From assembly GCF_042684365.1 (NCBI RefSeq), contig NZ_JBHULI010000024.1, forward strand, positions 248,001 through 312,000: a stretch of 64,000 bases of DNA. Reading direction: 5' to 3'. This document shows positions 18,901 through 28,208 of the stretch, piece by piece. The number at the start of each line of letters is the position of its first letter. Position 1 is the first letter of the stretch. The stretch comes from Gracilimonas halophila (GTDB lineage Bacteria > Bacteroidota > Rhodothermia > Balneolales > Balneolaceae). The translations under genes and the position numbers were made by a program. Below the pieces are notes generated by a model, which was given only the letters and a program-made list of their open reading frames with translations, did no database searches and had not been told where the DNA came from.

Positions 18901-18957
18901 CTCCGTTTTGAGAAACAGGAAACAAAAAAAGGTATCGGAAACGCCGGATTCGATTAG
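15904..18957 (+). pseudogene. Multi-PAS histidine kinase (HisKA_2 type) with three in-frame TAA, a likely deletion and a frameshift
   Basis: ATG 15904 has a good ribosome binding site (AAGAAGGA). The frame reads through TAA at 16036 and TAA at 16162, both inside the first PAS domain (YLEMTGGN stop EDLIGRSIF; KQTD stop MNDICYDI). It then runs open to 18006 through four more PAS/PAC units. Near 17985-18006 the text jumps mid-domain from FAQARITWHNQ to GREIIFTNDAFTKFTGY in the next frame, which looks like an internal deletion. One missing T in a run at 18083-18086 restores the frame (GKTLHF then LNGPDTDD). The kinase core follows: H in EIHHRVKNNLAVVSGMM, N box NEVITNAYKHAF, DNGVGIP, GSLGIHLI. 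A last TAA at 18871 sits before the normal end LRFEKQETKKGIGNAGFD (TAG 18955). Five lesions make this clearly dead as a single protein. Confidence 0.88.
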
Positions 18958-18959
18958 GA

Positions 18960-20129
18960 TCAGTCTTCCAGCAAAACCGGCAACTCTCCGACCTGAAGTA
19001 ACTCAGATAGTTTCTGCCCAACATATGTGTTATCTCTCCAGCCCATGAATTCCAAAGCTCTTGGTCCATATGCCATTAAAGGAACGGGCGTACCAGTGTG
19101 GTAACTTGTAGTCCAATAAATTTCAAGTGAATCACCGTCTGCATACTGTTGCTGAAGGGTCATCCCTCCTGTTTCATGATCTGCTGTAAGTACAACCAAG
19201 GTCTCTCCGTCTTCCCGCGCAAAATCAAGTACGGCTTTAACAGCATTATCAAAATCTTCAACTTCACGCAGCAAGTATTCGGAGTCGTTTCCATGTCCTG
19301 CCCAATCTATTTGACTGCCTTCAAGCATCAAAAAGAACCCATCTTCATCTTTGCTCATTATATCCAAAGCTTTTTGGGCCATTGTGGCAGTCGAAGGTTC
19401 ACCTTCATTTCTTTCCATTCCATCTTCTGCAAAAAGTCCAAGCAAACGATCTGAATCTGAATTCTGAAGATCCTGTTCATTCATCAGTATTTGATACCCG
19501 GCTTCTTCAAATTGCCCTAAAAGATCCAAAGAATCGCTTCGCTGATTCTCAGAAAACCACTGAACTCCTCCACCTAAAAACACTTCTACGCCGGAATCCA
19601 AAAAGTCAGCCGCAATTTCTTCCTGCATACTTCTTTGTTCAACATGCGCTGCAAAACTTGCAGGTGTTGCATGGGTAATAGATGAAGTTGAGATCAATCC
19701 GGTGCTAAGCCCTTTCTCTTCAGCAAGCTCCAAAATGGTTTTACAGGGCACCTGATTTGGATCAACACCAATGGCTCCGTTGTAGGTTTTAAGTCCACAG
19801 GAGTAAGCTGTAGCACCCGAGGCAGAGTCTGTGATCAGGTTATCAGAAGAATGTGTTTTTACAAAGCCTGTTACCGGCATAGTCTGCATGTGAAGCAGTC
19901 CATCCGGACCTACAATAGCGTATTGCCCGGCTGTGATCTGTGCTAAACCTGTTCCATCTCCGATTAAAAGGATCACATTTTTTATAGTATTGGTCTCCAC
20001 CAAGGGTAATAACTCAGGAACTGAACCTTCAGATTCCATGACTGAAATAACCTCTGTGTTTTCAGGCTCTGTTTGTTGGCAGGCTACTGTTAAAAGAGTA
20101 ATAAATAATATCGAGCTGAGTTTTTTCAT
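18960..20129 (-). CDS. Alkaline phosphatase, predicted lipoprotein
   Basis: The 389-residue protein has a lipoprotein signal (MKKLSSILFITLLTVACQQ, lipid Cys 17) followed by the alkaline phosphatase fold. Metal and catalytic motifs are present: VILLIGDGTGLAQ, the Ser nucleophile in TDSASGATAYSCG, HATPASFAAH, EGSQIDWAGHGND, ADHETGG and SYHTGTPVPL. It would release phosphate from organic phosphoesters in the periplasm. The gene is convergent with the kinase pseudogene, with only 2 bases between the two stop codons, and lies downstream of the DEAD-box helicase terminator. The 75 bases upstream show no Pho-box that I can identify. Confidence 0.93.
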   Translation of the reverse strand: MKKLSSILFITLLTVACQQTEPENTEVISVMESEGSVPELLPLVETNTIKNVILLIGDGTGLAQITAGQYAIVGPDGLLHMQTMPVTGFVKTHSSDNLITDSASGATAYSCGLKTYNGAIGVDPNQVPCKTILELAEEKGLSTGLISTSSITHATPASFAAHVEQRSMQEEIAADFLDSGVEVFLGGGVQWFSENQRSDSLDLLGQFEEAGYQILMNEQDLQNSDSDRLLGLFAEDGMERNEGEPSTATMAQKALDIMSKDEDGFFLMLEGSQIDWAGHGNDSEYLLREVEDFDNAVKAVLDFAREDGETLVVLTADHETGGMTLQQQYADGDSLEIYWTTSYHTGTPVPLMAYGPRALEFMGWRDNTYVGQKLSELLQVGELPVLLED

Positions 20130-20182
20130 GACAAATTTTTTCTTTCAAGTTAATGAATTACTTCGGCTTTTAGATTAAGAAA

Positions 20183-20210
20183 ATGTAAAATCCTGATCAA
20201 TAAATCAGGA
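20183..20210 (-). terminator. Rho-independent terminator overlapping the helicase stop codon
   Basis: TCCTGAT (20191-20197) and ATCAGGA (20204-20210) form a 7-base stem. Read on the minus strand it is followed by TTTTACATTTT. It overlaps the stop codon of the DEAD-box helicase gene. Confidence 0.6.
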
Positions 20211-21779
20211 GAACAAAGCTTTGATCAAACCCCAAAACCCTTTAGCAGGTTTTAGTGATTTTTGATTTCGTTTTGTGGCTTTTTTGATACGTTCAGCTGG
20301 TATAACCGGTCCTGTTTGTTTTTTGGACGATCCATTCTGCTTGTTATCAGAACCTTTCTTGGAAGACTTAGCTACTTTCTTATCCCCTGCTAAGATCACC
20401 TCTACACTTTTGAGGTTTTGGACTTTTCGGTTCGCCTCTGCAATTTCCTTGGCAGAAAGCTTTTTAGGTTTCTTTTCAGTCTTTTTCTTAGATGCCTTTT
20501 TTTCTGTAGAGCCTGATTGAGAATCCTTCTTCTTTTTCGCAGAAACATTGTTCTGATCTGAAGACTGATCTGTGTCTTTTGTAGTTTTTTTCTTAGAGTC
20601 GGGAGTTTTCTTCCGAACTTTTTCTTTGGGTTCGGGCTTAGTGGAATCTGACTTGGATGATTTCTTATTGGAACTACCTATTTCCAACATTTCCAATTGG
20701 TCGCCTACCTTATCCTGAATGGCACTGAATGCACGACGGTCTTTCTTATTTACAAAAGTGATGGCTACACCTGATTTATCGTAACGACCCGTTCGTCCTA
20801 TTCTATGCACATAATCATCTACCTGCCGGGGCACATCATAATTTACAATAAGGGAAACATCGGCTACATCTATTCCTCTTGCCAATACATCGGTAGCTAC
20901 AATTACAGGAACTTTACCGCTCTTAAATTCATGCAGTGACTTATTTCGTTCATCCTGATCCCTATCGCCATGAATACTGCCTGCCTTGATTCCTTTTTTG
21001 ATCAATAACCTTTCCAGTTCATCCACGCCTCGTTTGGTAGCACAGAAAATTATGCACGAATCCCATTCGAGATCATCCAGAACATCCTGAATAAGATTCA
21101 ACTTCTCTTTTTGTTCCACAAAATATCCCTTCTGGGAAATACTTCCGGAAGGCTTCTCAATAGCGATCTCGATCTTCTCAGGATCATTCATGAAGTCATT
21201 AGCCAGCTTTTTGATCTGATCAGGCATGGTTGCTGAGAATAACAATGTCTGGCGTTCCTTGGGCAGCTTTTTAATGATCTTGGTTACATCAGGCAAAAAT
21301 CCCATATCGAGCATACGGTCAGCTTCATCAAGCACAAGAAATTTCACATGGCTGAAATCAACATCAAGTACTTTACTTTGATCTATCAATCTACCGGGAG
21401 TAGCTACAATAATATCTATTCCTGAGCGAAGCGCTTTGGCCTGTTTTGCAAAATCCTCTCCCCCAATTACCGTAGCGGATGAAATTCCTGTATGGTAGCC
21501 AAGAGCAAAAATTTGCTCATCTATCTGCTGTGCAAGTTCCCGGGTTGGAGACAAGATCAAGGCTTGTGTATGTTCAGATGGGTTTTCTAAGATCTGATGT
21601 ATCACCGGTATCACAAAAGCCCCGGTTTTACCGGTACCCGTTTGAGCGGCACCGATAAGGTCTTTTTTCTCCAAAATTATGGGGATGGCCTGTTCTTGAA
21701 TAGGAGTTGGTTCAGTATAGCCAATGTCGCGCAAGCCTGCTTTCAGCTCGTCGTTAAAGTCAAAATCGTTAAAGGTCAA
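20205..21779 (-). CDS. DEAD-box RNA helicase (RhlE-like) with lysine-rich tail
   Basis: The 524-residue protein has a complete DEAD-box core in residues 1-370: Q motif (YTEPTPIQEQAIP), Walker A AAQTGTGKT, PTRELAQQI, VLDEADRMLDMGF, SATMP, then RGIDVADVSLIVNYD and HRIGRTGRYDKSG. Residues about 375-500 are low-complexity and rich in Lys, Ser and Pro, the type of disordered RNA-binding tail common in Bacteroidota RhlE proteins. The end, AKGFWGLIKALF, is a short hydrophobic tip. The likely role is cold-adapted RNA unwinding, ribosome assembly or RNA decay. It stands as a single gene. Confidence 0.94.
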   Translation of the reverse strand: MTFNDFDFNDELKAGLRDIGYTEPTPIQEQAIPIILEKKDLIGAAQTGTGKTGAFVIPVIHQILENPSEHTQALILSPTRELAQQIDEQIFALGYHTGISSATVIGGEDFAKQAKALRSGIDIIVATPGRLIDQSKVLDVDFSHVKFLVLDEADRMLDMGFLPDVTKIIKKLPKERQTLLFSATMPDQIKKLANDFMNDPEKIEIAIEKPSGSISQKGYFVEQKEKLNLIQDVLDDLEWDSCIIFCATKRGVDELERLLIKKGIKAGSIHGDRDQDERNKSLHEFKSGKVPVIVATDVLARGIDVADVSLIVNYDVPRQVDDYVHRIGRTGRYDKSGVAITFVNKKDRRAFSAIQDKVGDQLEMLEIGSSNKKSSKSDSTKPEPKEKVRKKTPDSKKKTTKDTDQSSDQNNVSAKKKKDSQSGSTEKKASKKKTEKKPKKLSAKEIAEANRKVQNLKSVEVILAGDKKVAKSSKKGSDNKQNGSSKKQTGPVIPAERIKKATKRNQKSLKPAKGFWGLIKALFS

Positions 21780-21919
21780 TGTATTCGTCTGTTATGAAAT
21801 TTTTTATGATCCCGTAATATACACAGATAAGTGATTATTTATTCCACTTTGCTATTATTTACCCTATTTTATGAATCTAATTATCAGTTTATCATAAATC
21901 TTAACCACTAAAACTAACT

Positions 21920-22624
21920 ATGAAATTGAAGAACTTAAGTTTAGCTGCGATTATAAGTACTGTACTCCTTATTTCAGCTTGCCAACAAAATACGGACGGT
22001 AACTATGAAGCCGACCTTTCCTCTCAAATTGACAGTGTAAGTTATGCTATTGGATACCAGAACGGCATGCTTTTAGACAGTGAGGGCCTCAACGATATTG
22101 ATATGGAAAATTACCTTGCCGGATTTAATGAAGCATTAAATTCAGAAGAAGGAATTATGTCCAGGGATGAACTCTTTGCTGTTATTAATACCTATGTTCA
22201 GGAGCTTTCTGAAAGAAGAGGAAGTGAGAATATGGAAAAAGGAGCCGCTTTTCTTGAAGAAAACAAAAACAAGGAAGGCGTAATGGTAACTGAATCCGGA
22301 CTTCAATATAAAGTTATTGAAGAAGGTGAAGGTGAATCTCCAACAGCTGAAAATGTTGTTCGGGTACATTACGAAGGGAAACTAATTAACGGTGAGGTCT
22401 TTGATAGTTCTTATGACAGAGGCGATCCTGCTGAATTTCCTCTTAACCGCGTGATTCCGGGCTGGACAGAAGGTGTTCAATTGATGAAGGAAGGTGCTAC
22501 TTATGAGTTCTATATTCCTTCTGAACTCGCATACGGTGCCCGCGGTCCTCAGGGAAGTCCGATTGGACCTAATTCAACACTGATTTTCAAAGTTGAATTA
22601 CTGGAAGTAAAACCGGCAGAGTGA
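21920..22624 (+). CDS. FKBP-type peptidyl-prolyl isomerase, lipoprotein
   Basis: The 234-residue protein has a lipoprotein signal (MKLKNLSLAAIISTVLLISAC, Cys 21). An FKBP N-terminal dimerisation domain (about 35-115, beginning QIDSVSYAIGYQNG) and a C-terminal FKBP catalytic domain follow (VRVHYEGKLINGEVFDSS, VIPGWTEGVQLMKEG, IPSELAYGARG, LIFKVELLEV). It resembles Mip/FkpA, acting as a chaperone/prolyl isomerase in the periplasm. It is transcribed alone and closed by a strong terminator. Confidence 0.95.
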   Translation: MKLKNLSLAAIISTVLLISACQQNTDGNYEADLSSQIDSVSYAIGYQNGMLLDSEGLNDIDMENYLAGFNEALNSEEGIMSRDELFAVINTYVQELSERRGSENMEKGAAFLEENKNKEGVMVTESGLQYKVIEEGEGESPTAENVVRVHYEGKLINGEVFDSSYDRGDPAEFPLNRVIPGWTEGVQLMKEGATYEFYIPSELAYGARGPQGSPIGPNSTLIFKVELLEVKPAE

Positions 22625-22645
22625 TAATCTCTTTCTAAGGAAATA

Positions 22646-22681
22646 AAAAGCCCCGCTCATTATCTTGAGCGGGGCTTTTTT
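22646..22681 (+). terminator. Strong Rho-independent terminator of the FKBP gene
   Basis: AAAAGCCCCGCTCA and TGAGCGGGGCTTTT form a 14-base perfect stem (22646-22659 and 22666-22679) followed by T6. It lies 21 bases after the FKBP stop. Confidence 0.93.
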
Positions 22682-22773
22682 CATTTAAAGCAAAAAATTA
22701 AAGACTACTAACTCACATTAAAATTATCTAAGTGCTTTTAATAGAATAGATGAGCATATTCAGAAAAGAATAA

Positions 22774-22802
22774 GGGGGAAACAGCTATCAACTGCTCCCC
22801 CC
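22774..22802 (-). terminator. Candidate terminator of the recCBD operon
   Basis: GGGGGA...CAG pairs with CTG...TCCCCC with a small internal loop. On the minus strand it is followed by TTATTCTTTT. It lies about 100 bases past the recD stop in a 223-base gap without a gene. Confidence 0.4.
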
Positions 22803-22835
22803 TGATACGTTGGCTTTTTGGGGTACAAACTTTTT

Positions 22836-22866
22836 GCTACAATGTTATATGCGTTGTAGCTTTTTT
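22836..22866 (+). terminator. Orphan terminator-like hairpin on the plus strand
   Basis: GCTACAA (22836-22842) and TTGTAGC (22854-22860) form a perfect 7-base stem with an 11-base loop, followed by T6. No plus-strand gene lies between it and the FKBP terminator 155 bases upstream. It may be a second FKBP terminator, or may end a short untranslated RNA. Confidence 0.4.
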
Positions 22867-22904
22867 ATGTGATAATGTTCCGACTCCGAAATTCTTTTAC
22901 TTTG

Positions 22905-24710
22905 CTATTCCCAAAGTTTGTGTCTAACCCCACTATTTCTTGATACCGATCTAAGTACAGATTTTATTACAATTTCCTCATGTGCAACTAAAAGAGTGTT
23001 AAGTCGGGCTCTTGTTACAGCTGTGTATAAAATTTCTTTAGAAAGTATTGAATTTTCTTTACTTGGCAACACTATTGCCACATTCTCGAACTCTGAACCC
23101 TGACTTTTATGTATTGTAATGGCAAAAGCAGGTTCATAGCCTGATAATCTGGTCGGCGATACAACTACATCTTGCTCTCCTTCAAATATCACGCTTTCCT
23201 GTTCTTCATTATATAAACCGATCTCTCCATTCCTTATCCGTAAAATAGCATCATTCCTGGTAGCCATTACAGGCCTTCCATCATACCACTCGTTGGATGT
23301 TAATAGGTTATTCTTCCTTTTGATCCTATACTCTGACCAGCTGTTAAGTTGTTCTACCCCCAGATCCGATTTTCGTATGGCACATAGGATCTTCTTCCGA
23401 TTAGCCTCTTTCATTCTTAGATCCTGACTTTTAGAGTTATACTCTTCGTAGTGCTGAATGGAGAATGTTTCAATAAGCTTATCTATGCTTTCCCTGGATG
23501 GTTCAATGATAGCTACGTCACTAAATTCAGGATCTTTCAAGACTTTCAGAACTTCGGTAGGATCTGCACGATTGATAGCTTCAGCAAGCTTTTGAATTCC
23601 GCTCTGTTCCCCAAAACGATAACTCTTTGTCAGGAATACAATACAATCATTAACTGAAGGTACATTTTTAGCAACCGGTATAGATGCCCCTGTCAGTTTT
23701 CCTACTGTAGCAGCAATTTGTTCAGAAAAACTATTTTCTCCGCCGCATATATCTCCAAGAATAGAACCGGCCTCAACAGAAGCCAACTGATCTTTATCTC
23801 CGAGAACTATTAACTTTGTGTCAGGACCTACAGCACGAATAAGTCTTACCCACATAGTGATATCCAGCATAGATGCTTCATCTACAATCACAAGATCGTA
23901 GGGCAGCTGATTATCTTGATCAAACTTAAAATTACTGCCATTATGATCAGCACCTAACAATTTATGAACGGTAAGGGCATGCTCAGGAAGCTCAATTCCG
24001 TCTTTAAATATATCAGGAAGATGTACTTTTCCTTCCTCAATGGAGTTTATAAGCCTTCGGGCAGCTTTTCCGGTTGGTGCGGCAAGTGCGATCTTAAACT
24101 TTTCCTCAGGATGCGCTTTTGCTTGAGCTGCGATGATATTCAGAACCGTATATGTTTTACCGGTACCTGGTCCTCCTGATATCACAACCAGATCTTTTAA
24201 AAAGCTTAAACACACGGCTACCTGCTGCCAGTCTACTTCAAAAAGATCTCCTCCAGACCTAAGTAAACCTGCCAGAATTTTTTGGTCCTGCTTATTGATG
24301 GCATTTGTAACAGAAGACCGTTGTTTTATCCATTTAGTCAATTCCTCTTCATACTTCCAAAAACGATGAAAATATAATCTGCGGTTCTCAAGAACCAGAG
24401 GGGCAAGTTCCCCATTTTGGCTTACCAATTTGCTTCTCTGGAGTTCATTTTCCCAAATTTCAAGAACATTCTGATCTATTTGAATACCCGTATTTTCATC
24501 TTCAAAAAGAAAATCGGGTAATGATTCCGGGTTACTTAGATCAATACACAGATGGCCTTGTTGCTGAGCAAATACACAGGAGGCCGCAGCTAGCAAAACA
24601 GGCTTGGAAACATCCTTATCCAATTCAATCAATAACCGAACGAATTCCTTTTCAATTCCGGTAATGATTTCATTCTGGTGCCAAACCTCCATTTTATCAA
24701 GAATATTCAC
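22905..24710 (-). CDS. recD: Exodeoxyribonuclease V alpha subunit RecD
   Basis: The 601-residue protein is the usual RecD length. It is the 5'-3' helicase motor of RecBCD. Motifs are Walker A GGPGTGKTYTVL (about residues 179-190), VDEASMLD, LGDKDQLASVEAGS, ITIHKSQGSEF and YTAVTRAR near the C-terminus. The start is a GTG directly abutting the recB TAA (no gap); an in-frame ATG six codons later is possible. It is the last gene of recC-recB-recD. Confidence 0.95.
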   Translation of the reverse strand: MNILDKMEVWHQNEIITGIEKEFVRLLIELDKDVSKPVLLAAASCVFAQQQGHLCIDLSNPESLPDFLFEDENTGIQIDQNVLEIWENELQRSKLVSQNGELAPLVLENRRLYFHRFWKYEEELTKWIKQRSSVTNAINKQDQKILAGLLRSGGDLFEVDWQQVAVCLSFLKDLVVISGGPGTGKTYTVLNIIAAQAKAHPEEKFKIALAAPTGKAARRLINSIEEGKVHLPDIFKDGIELPEHALTVHKLLGADHNGSNFKFDQDNQLPYDLVIVDEASMLDITMWVRLIRAVGPDTKLIVLGDKDQLASVEAGSILGDICGGENSFSEQIAATVGKLTGASIPVAKNVPSVNDCIVFLTKSYRFGEQSGIQKLAEAINRADPTEVLKVLKDPEFSDVAIIEPSRESIDKLIETFSIQHYEEYNSKSQDLRMKEANRKKILCAIRKSDLGVEQLNSWSEYRIKRKNNLLTSNEWYDGRPVMATRNDAILRIRNGEIGLYNEEQESVIFEGEQDVVVSPTRLSGYEPAFAITIHKSQGSEFENVAIVLPSKENSILSKEILYTAVTRARLNTLLVAHEEIVIKSVLRSVSRNSGVRHKLWE

Positions 24711-27700
24711 TTATACTTCCCCCTTAAAATATTGATCGAGTTTCTGAATAACCTCTTGGTCAGGTTGGTCGAAATATACTCCGCTTCCTGGCACATCACG
24801 ATTTACCCCCCGCAAAAACAGATATAGCACTCCGCCAAAGTGAGCTTCATAGTCATAATCTTTTATTCGTGACGAAAGAAACCTATGCAAAGCCAGCGTA
24901 TAAATATGATATTGCAGATCATAGCCGGAATCTTCCATCGCTCTCCGCAGTTTTTCACTTCCATAGTCATCCAATTGATCACCTAAATAATTCGACTTGT
25001 AATCAAGGATATAAAACTTACCATCTGCTCTAAAAGTAAGGTCAATGTACCCTTTCATAAATCCTTGCACTGTTTCCCCCGGAATGGATTTTGGAGATTC
25101 AGTTCGAATGATCTTCCACAACTCTTCCGCTTTCAGATTCTGAACAGGAAAAAAGAATTCCATCTCTTTGAGGACATTAGGATCTGAGAGCTTTGAAAGA
25201 GAAATATCAGGACTCTTTAATGGGTGTTCAAGAACCTCAGAAATCCACTTTATAGTCTGTGGTTCCCATCTCTCATCTATACCGGAATAATTAAGATTCT
25301 GCTCTATAACCTCATTGATGTTTGAAGGGTCAGTAAAATTCAGATCTTCAAAAATATTATGCAAACAAGTCCCTGCATTAGCTCCCTTAGGAAATCCAAA
25401 CCGATCATTGCGTTCAGTGGTGGGAACGGTATTTATTTCAATTTCATCATAATCTTTCCCGAATTCTCGCTTCTCCTTTTGTCCTGAAAGAGATGAATAA
25501 CTGAGTAATCTCGGGAATCTGAAAAGATCATTACGGGTAAAAGAAGCTTTCTTTAGTTCTTCTTTTTCATTGGCATCAAGAGACATTGTAACCACCTTTG
25601 ATGCTGTGGGTGGGCATACTTTTATATTCTCAGTTGATTCAAGTGTTTCCTTTATAGATCCGAAATTTACCTTTGTGGCTTCGGAATTTCTTCTCAAAAT
25701 AAACCCAAGCGGAGAGTTATCAATATCTCTGTAGTTGGGTAAGATCACATAACATGCGGAAATGGCCCTGGTCAATGCCACGTAAGTAAGTCGTACATCC
25801 TCTGCCTGATTTTGCTTCTCAGTTAAAGCAATATGATCGGAATTTCTGGAGTGGTTAGCTCCCTGGCTGATATCAATATGAGTGAAACCTTCTTTATAAA
25901 ATTTCAAGATATCATCCTTCTTAGGCGTAGCTTTGGAGCTCCACAAAAAAGGGCAAAAGACAACGGGGTATTGAAGTCCTTTTGATGAATGAATAGTCGT
26001 TATCTGTATCAGCCCTTCATCACTTTCCAGCCTTAGCTGCTCATCTTCGGATGAATCTTTAGAGTCATCCTGACTGACCTTGGAATAAAACCATTTGAGC
26101 AACGCTTTATCATGCAGATGTTGCTCCCTTGCAGCCTTAGATAATAGTTCAGATATATGTATAAGGTTTGAAATTCGGCGCTCAGCTGCATTTTCTTCTG
26201 ATATTCTTTGGAGTACATTAAACAAAGTAAATAACTCATCAATAGCAGCTTCAATACCCTTTTCTTTCCAAACTTCTCTAATCCTGATGAACAATTGAAT
26301 AATTTCTATCCATTTGTCTCCATCCTTATTAAGATCGATGAGATCTTTCGCTGTAAAACCCAATAGTGAAGTAGCAAGGGCAGCCCTGACTCCGGGCTCA
26401 TAGCTTATTCGTTGTATTGCATTAAGTACTCGAAATAACTCATCGGCCTCTTGGGTTTTGAAGACGCTAGTCCGTGATCGCAGCACACTACAAATACCAA
26501 ATTCTCTCAGACTTGACTGAATAGCCTCGCCTTCTCTACCCTCCCGTACTAAAACTGCAATGTCTTTTTCTCTGACCTTTCCTCCATTGATCGTATAATC
26601 ATTAGATAGTATTTCTGCTATCTCTTTGCTAACTGTATCATAAATAGTGTTATTTAATTCTGTTTTATTGGTATAAATATCATCATTTAACTCTATGAAT
26701 TGCAATGGATTTATTACTTCACCTGAACTATTTTTTATATAGTCCGAATCCTCTTTTGATTCCGGAAATTGAGCTGATTGAAAGGATAAGTCTTCCAGCA
26801 AGAATGGGTTATCCGCTGCATCAAATAAATTATTAACTCCTTCTATCATTCGTCTATTAGAACGATAATTATGAAGAAGCTTGTAAGACTGTCCTTTATC
26901 AGTATCCTTTTTTGCTGACAGATATGTGAAAATATCTGCCCCTCGAAAGCTATAGATAGCCTGTTTTGGATCACCTATCATAAATAATCCTGCCTCCGGA
27001 TGATCATAATAGATCTTACGGAATATACCATACTGAACGGGATCGGTATCCTGAAATTCATCAACCAAAGCCAATGGGTAACTTTCCCTTATACGGTCAG
27101 TCAAATATCCTGTTTTGTCATTCCTTATGCCCTTTTGTGTTATTTCAAGCAGATCATTATAGCTTAAAACATTCGCCTTTCGCTTTCTCTCCTTGAACTT
27201 CTCTCTAATGTCTTCAACGGAGTCTTTAATAAAAGCTGGCTTAATAAGTTTCAAACGATCTGTAATTTCAACATAGGAATCCATAGCTGTGAAGAAATCC
27301 AACTCAGGAACAGTGAAATCCTTTTTACTACCACTTTCTTTCATGTAGCTACCAAAGCGAACCATCCGATCAGAAATATTCACCTTTGGGCGGTCTGAGG
27401 AGATTAACTCCTTCAAGTTTTCCCAATCCTGTTCCCAGGATTTACCCTTCCTAAAAGCAGTACCATTCAGTTTTCTATTGAGATACATGTCAGCAATAAT
27501 ATCTCCTTCCCTCTCCCAATGCTTTTGAAGCGTTTTAAAAGCTGCTTCTAACTCATTAAGCGAATCTTGAAGATCAGATATACTGATGTTCTCAGGTACT
27601 ACTTTACTTTGAGGATGAGCAAGAATGGTTTCAACTGAGCTTTTGAGTTCATCGGGGCCAAACCCAACGTCCGTTAGATAGTCCAAAACAAACCATTTTA

Positions 27701-28208
27701 AGTCATCCTTTTCTGCGGATTTAATGAAGGTTCGCCAATAATCATCAACACAGTCCTGTAGCATTTCTGAAGGATCTGTAAGCAGCTCAAAATTTGGCGG
27801 CACATCAAACTGGAGGCTGTACTCGCTCAATAAACGATTACAAAAACCATGAATGGTAAATACGGCCGACTCATCAAAAAGCTCGATAGCATTACGAAGC
27901 TTTTGTTCTGCCCCCACAAAACTCCCCGACAACAAATTTGTTAAGAAATCATCTTCACCAGCATCTTTATTGATCACTGCATTAAGCGATTCCCTGAGCC
28001 TGCTTCGAAGCCGTAATTTCAACTCGGCTGTAGCGGCTTCCGTGAAGGTCATGACCAATATTTGAGAAGGCTCCAGATTTTGCTCTAAAATCGCCCGAAC
28101 ATATATAGAAGTGATATTATAAGTCTTTCCTGTTCCAGCACTTGCTTCAACCAAAGAAATGCCTTTGAGAGGAACATCAAATACCTGAAGGAGTTTACTT
28201 TTACTCAT
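24711..28208 (-). CDS. recB: Exodeoxyribonuclease V beta subunit RecB
   Basis: The 1,165-residue protein has the UvrD-type helicase with Walker A EASAGTGKT (residues 21-29), FTEAATAELKLRLR, the DEFQDTDPVQY box and ITTIHSSKGLQYPVVF, then a C-terminal nuclease domain with FYILDYKSNYLG (motif D-Y-K) near residue 1,080. RecB is the 3'-5' helicase and the only nuclease of the RecBCD complex, which resects double-strand breaks for RecA. The start overlaps the recC stop by four bases (ATGA). There is no internal stop over 3.5 kb, a useful contrast with the broken signalling genes. Confidence 0.96.
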   Translation of the reverse strand: MSKSKLLQVFDVPLKGISLVEASAGTGKTYNITSIYVRAILEQNLEPSQILVMTFTEAATAELKLRLRSRLRESLNAVINKDAGEDDFLTNLLSGSFVGAEQKLRNAIELFDESAVFTIHGFCNRLLSEYSLQFDVPPNFELLTDPSEMLQDCVDDYWRTFIKSAEKDDLKWFVLDYLTDVGFGPDELKSSVETILAHPQSKVVPENISISDLQDSLNELEAAFKTLQKHWEREGDIIADMYLNRKLNGTAFRKGKSWEQDWENLKELISSDRPKVNISDRMVRFGSYMKESGSKKDFTVPELDFFTAMDSYVEITDRLKLIKPAFIKDSVEDIREKFKERKRKANVLSYNDLLEITQKGIRNDKTGYLTDRIRESYPLALVDEFQDTDPVQYGIFRKIYYDHPEAGLFMIGDPKQAIYSFRGADIFTYLSAKKDTDKGQSYKLLHNYRSNRRMIEGVNNLFDAADNPFLLEDLSFQSAQFPESKEDSDYIKNSSGEVINPLQFIELNDDIYTNKTELNNTIYDTVSKEIAEILSNDYTINGGKVREKDIAVLVREGREGEAIQSSLREFGICSVLRSRTSVFKTQEADELFRVLNAIQRISYEPGVRAALATSLLGFTAKDLIDLNKDGDKWIEIIQLFIRIREVWKEKGIEAAIDELFTLFNVLQRISEENAAERRISNLIHISELLSKAAREQHLHDKALLKWFYSKVSQDDSKDSSEDEQLRLESDEGLIQITTIHSSKGLQYPVVFCPFLWSSKATPKKDDILKFYKEGFTHIDISQGANHSRNSDHIALTEKQNQAEDVRLTYVALTRAISACYVILPNYRDIDNSPLGFILRRNSEATKVNFGSIKETLESTENIKVCPPTASKVVTMSLDANEKEELKKASFTRNDLFRFPRLLSYSSLSGQKEKREFGKDYDEIEINTVPTTERNDRFGFPKGANAGTCLHNIFEDLNFTDPSNINEVIEQNLNYSGIDERWEPQTIKWISEVLEHPLKSPDISLSKLSDPNVLKEMEFFFPVQNLKAEELWKIIRTESPKSIPGETVQGFMKGYIDLTFRADGKFYILDYKSNYLGDQLDDYGSEKLRRAMEDSGYDLQYHIYTLALHRFLSSRIKDYDYEAHFGGVLYLFLRGVNRDVPGSGVYFDQPDQEVIQKLDQYFKGEV

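Noticed and set aside
1088..18957. Ordinary sequencing or assembly error as the cause of all interruptions
   Set aside because: Lesions are concentrated in signalling and surface genes; long intact genes such as recB, recC and mfd carry none. I cannot fully exclude it without reads.
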